Positions 61,473 through 64,000 of a stretch of DNA of 64,000 bases are shown piece after piece. Position 1 is the stretch's first letter, and the number at the start of each line of letters is the position of its first letter. The DNA is from Tomocerus qinae (taxonomy: Eukaryota > Arthropoda > Collembola > Entomobryomorpha > Tomoceridae), in NCBI GenBank assembly GCA_020055645.1, contig CM034546.1, positions 82,770,001-82,834,000 on the forward strand, written 5' to 3'. The translations under genes and the position numbers were made by a program. The notes beneath the pieces are model-generated. The model ran no database searches, had not been told where the DNA came from, and saw nothing but the letters and a program-made list of their open reading frames with translations.

Positions 61473-61694
61473 GTTCTACAACAGCTACAGAGTCGAAAAA
61501 TACCTCGTTGAAAAGCTAAAGAAATAACTTGGTTCGTAAAGGTCCATAAGGTCGCAATTTTAATTGCATTAACCACATATCCCCTCTTATGGGGAATCAG
61601 GGTACAGATATAATATATAGCGAAACTTCACGAACCAAGTTATCATCCGACATTTCCAACGAGCTCTTATTTGACTTTGTAGCTGTTGTGGTTC
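61473..61694. mobile_element. Small imperfect inverted repeat
   Basis: 61473-61545 pairs with 61621-61694. Shared blocks are acaacagctaca, cctcgttg/gctcgttg and ataacttggttcgt. The loop is about 75 bp. It is non-coding and could be a short MITE or one more palindromic remnant. No terminal duplication was identified. Confidence 0.65.
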
Positions 61695-61900
61695 AGGCTG
61701 TGGACATTCCCAAAAGGTCACAATGATGATGTGTAACTAGACTAAATAAAGCGTTGGTGTGTAGGTGGTGGGCTAGCTAGGCTACCGTGTGCATTGTGCA
61801 TTGCACCTCTACATCACACCTGTGTGAATTTATAGACCCATTTCTTATTTCGCCAAATCCATTCCGCCAAAACCTCAAGGAAAGTAACAAGAAACTAAAT
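61695..61900. other. Unassigned spacer
   Basis: About 205 bp, including a run of short words (gtgtgcattgtgcattgca near 61789) and the pair ttcgccaaatccattccgcc. No gene recognised. Confidence 0.45.
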
Positions 61901-62395
61901 TTAAATAAAATACACCTTAATTAAATAAAATACACCCCAATTAAATAAAATACACCTTAATTAAATAAAATACACCCCAATTAAATAAAGTACACCTTAA
62001 TTAAATAAAATACACCTTAATTAAATAAAATACATCCCAACTAAATAAAATACACCCCAATAAAATAAAATACACCCCAATAAAATAAAATACACCCCAA
62101 TAAAATAAAATACACCTTAATTAAATAAAATACACCTTAATTAAATAAAATACACCTTAATCAAATAAAATACACCTTAATCAAATAAAATACACCTTAA
62201 TCAAATAAATTACACCTTAATTAAAAAAAATACACCTTAATTAAATTTAAAAAAAACATATAAATTAAATAAAATACATCTACCTAAAGTAAATAAAATA
62301 CATCTAAATTTAAAAAAATTCATCGAAATAAAATAAAATGCATACATTGAAATTAAATAAACTACATCTAAATAGGAAAAAAAATATAAATTCAT
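61901..62395 (-). repeat. 20-bp minisatellite, left arm of palindrome
   Basis: About 17 units of ttaaataaaatacaccttaa, with frequent cc-for-tt variants in the taccttaa/taccccaa part, decaying to irregular AT-rich copies after about 62240. The reverse complement (ggtgtattttatttaa) resembles the unit at 63066-63540, so the two arrays oppose each other. Confidence 0.9.
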
Positions 62396-62406
62396 GTCTT
62401 AATATA

Positions 62407-62837
62407 CAGGGTGGCCAAGATTGATGTATACACGAATTTTGACCTTTAATAACTGACGATCGGTTAGGTGTATTACAATAATATGCACACCGTGTGAAAG
62501 AGTATGCGTTTCTTAATGAGATTTCTGAATTTGAAGCCCCTCCATTTCCAGGTACCGGCGTAATCGCTTTAGCACTGACCGACCTGAATTTTTACAAAAT
62601 TTCTGACTTATTTTCCATTTTTGTAACGATGCATGGGCGTAGTTTCAATAATGTTGTTGGCTTTTCAGCATAAATCTTATCCTCGACGATTCCCCAACGA
62701 CTGAAATCACAAGGTGATATGTCCGGTGATCTTGGTGGCCATGAAACCGGTTCTCCCTCACCCATCCGTATTCCTAGGAAATTGGTATCAAACCATTCTG
62801 TTACAACTGAAAATCTGAAATGCGCCGGTTGCACCAT
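62407..62837 (-). pseudogene. Tc1/mariner-type element end with transposase C-terminus
   Basis: The element end cagggtggcc follows TA (62405-62406). On the minus strand 62837-62592 reads AHFRFSVVTEWFDTNFLGIRMGEG and then WPPRSPDISPCDFSRWGIVEDKIYAEKP, the signature around the third catalytic Asp of the DDE domain. It lacks the first two-thirds of the transposase. The terminus resembles the element at 55700-56829, but the protein differs, so this is a related but separate family. Confidence 0.8.
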
Positions 62838-62889
62838 TTAGCAATGCTAAAGGAATTAATATGGCCAGCCTAATCAAGTTATTTCAAAT

Positions 62890-63065
62890 CACAATCGTTT
62901 AGTCACTTTGCAAGATGCGACACCGGCGCATTTTAGACTTTCAGATCATACAGAATGGTTTGATACCCATTTCCTTGGCATATGGATGGGTGAGGGACGA
63001 CAGGTTTTATGGCCACCAAAATCACCGGACTTATCATCCTGTGATTTCAGTCGTTGGGGAAATGT
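62890..63065 (+). pseudogene. Second transposase fragment in opposite orientation
   Basis: The plus strand reads LQDATPAHFRLSDHTEWFDT and then LGIWMGEGRQVLWPPKSPDLS, ending CDFSRWGN at about 63062, where the 24-bp minisatellite starts. It is homologous to the minus-strand fragment at 62592-62837 and faces it tail to tail across about 60 bp. The QDxxPAHF stretch holds the second catalytic Asp. It is truncated at both ends. Confidence 0.8.
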
Positions 63066-63540
63066 TGATGTATTTTATTTATATAATATGCATTTTACTT
63101 AATTTTATGTAGTTTATTAAATTTAGGTAGATGTGTTTTATTTAATTTAGGTAGATGTATTTTATTTAATTTAGGTAGATGTATTTTATTTATTGTAAGT
63201 CGACGTGTTTTATTTAATTTAGGTAGATGTGTTTTATTTAATTTAGGTAGATGTGTTTTATTTAATTTAGGTAGATGTATTTTATTTAATTTAGGTAGAT
63301 GTATTTTATTTAATTTAGGTAGATGTATTTTATTTAATTTAGGTAAATGTATTTTATTTAATTTAGGTAGATGTATTTTATTTATTGTAGGTAGATGTAT
63401 TTTATTTAATTTAGATGTTTTTTTTAAATTTAGATGTATTTTATTTATTGTAGGTAGATGTATTTTATTTAATTTAGATGTTTTTTTTAAATTTAGATGT
63501 ATTTTATTTAATATTGTATGTCTTTTATTTAATTAAAATG
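63066..63540 (+). repeat. 24-bp minisatellite, right arm of palindrome
   Basis: About 18 units with the consensus aggtagatgtattttattta followed by attt. Variants carry gtgttt or a shortened ttagatgttttttttaaa. It is related to the reverse complement of the array at 61901-62395, with a different period (24 versus 20 bp). Confidence 0.9.
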
Positions 63541-63598
63541 TATTTAATTTATATTAAGATATTGTAGTGTTTATAGGAAATGTAATGTACTATCTATA

Positions 63599-64000
63599 TT
63601 GGGGAGACTATTGTACTATAATAATATAAGGTGCGACATGCGCACGGGGGAGACTGGCTGATTGTATCTGTTGAGCGGGGAGTATGCGATCAGGATGAGG
63701 ATGCCGCGGAATAAGTAGACGGACAATCTGCAGTACTTCTTAATTGTCTCTCTTTATTTCTGCCATAGTGGTGCAGACTTGCTTCGCAGACCGAGACCCA
63801 AACGACTGATCCAGTAGCTCGCCAATACTCTACTCCTCGACTGATCGAGTAGAATGCCAATCCTCTACTCATCCCAACTACTGACTTTACAATCTCTTTT
63901 CTGCCTTTCTGTTTCGCTACCCGCTCAACAGATAAAATCAGCCAGTCTCCCCCGTGCGCATGTCGCACCTTATATTATTATAGTACAATAGTCTCCCCAA
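63599..64000. mobile_element. MITE-like element with about 81-bp terminal inverted repeats
   Basis: 63599-63679 and 63920-64000 are reverse complements with a single mismatch (attgtatct against attttatct). The ends begin ttggggagactattgtacta. The 240-bp interior is non-coding. The right repeat reaches the last base of the window, so the outer boundary and any target duplication cannot be judged. Very low divergence suggests recent insertion or activity. The superfamily is unassigned. Confidence 0.88.

Noticed and set aside
63660..63930. Solo LTR suggested by tgttgagcggg and cccgctcaaca
   Set aside because: The two stretches are reverse complements within larger inverted repeats, not the TG...CA ends of a directly repeated LTR.
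63690..63968. 92-codon reverse frame inside the terminal MITE-like element
   Set aside because: It overlaps the terminal inverted repeat and has no recognisable transposase or other domain.
1..64000. tRNA, rRNA or host protein-coding exons
   Set aside because: No cloverleaf with conserved A and B boxes, no rRNA-like stretch and no spliceable exon with a recognisable domain was found by reading. A profile search (tRNAscan-SE, Rfam) could overturn this.

Overview
The window looks like non-genic repeat DNA from an invertebrate animal, most likely an arthropod. The clues are Tc1/mariner-type transposase remnants, non-LTR retrotransposons of the Jockey/CR1/L2 type, a Pao/BEL-type gag remnant, AT-rich sequence, and a minisatellite carrying CCTAACCTAA (two units of the TTAGG arthropod telomere motif, though that alone is weak evidence). 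I found no host protein gene, rRNA, tRNA, CRISPR array or prokaryotic signal. The lineage is an inference.

Layout. 1-5441 is a mosaic of repeats: a 20-bp minisatellite (1-311), a foldback element (699-1317), a frameshifted 5' fragment of a non-LTR retrotransposon (1318-2880), a nested foldback element carrying 40-bp tandem repeats and a GGAC-rich end (3231-4733), and a broken Pao/BEL-like gag fragment (4949-5441). About 5471-55414 is one satellite of 77/78-bp monomers. It comes in two interchangeable monomer types (A = 78 bp, B = 77 bp) arranged in higher-order blocks. A 100-N gap (11712-11811) cuts it, and the orientation reverses exactly there. The satellite is interrupted once, by a 5'-truncated non-LTR retrotransposon (30778-33231) with one long open reading frame (30856-33060) that includes a nearly complete reverse transcriptase.

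55415-64000 is a cluster of palindromic elements. These are a large inverted repeat (about 55475-59387), a foldback element with a 63-bp minisatellite loop (59850-61177), a small inverted repeat (61473-61694), a palindrome of minisatellites plus two opposed transposase fragments (61901-63540), and a MITE-like element with about 81-bp terminal repeats ending at the last base (63599-64000). The large inverted repeat is informative because its two arms record each other's history. The left arm carries a mariner-type insertion flanked by TA and a 45-bp perfect hairpin flanked by an 8-bp duplication, while the right arm keeps both sites empty.

Nothing here works as a pathway. The only plausibly functional protein is the reverse transcriptase of the retrotransposon, and its motif B is atypical. 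The many short open frames in the satellite, on both strands, follow from a 78-bp (26-codon) repeat without stops and are not annotated as genes.
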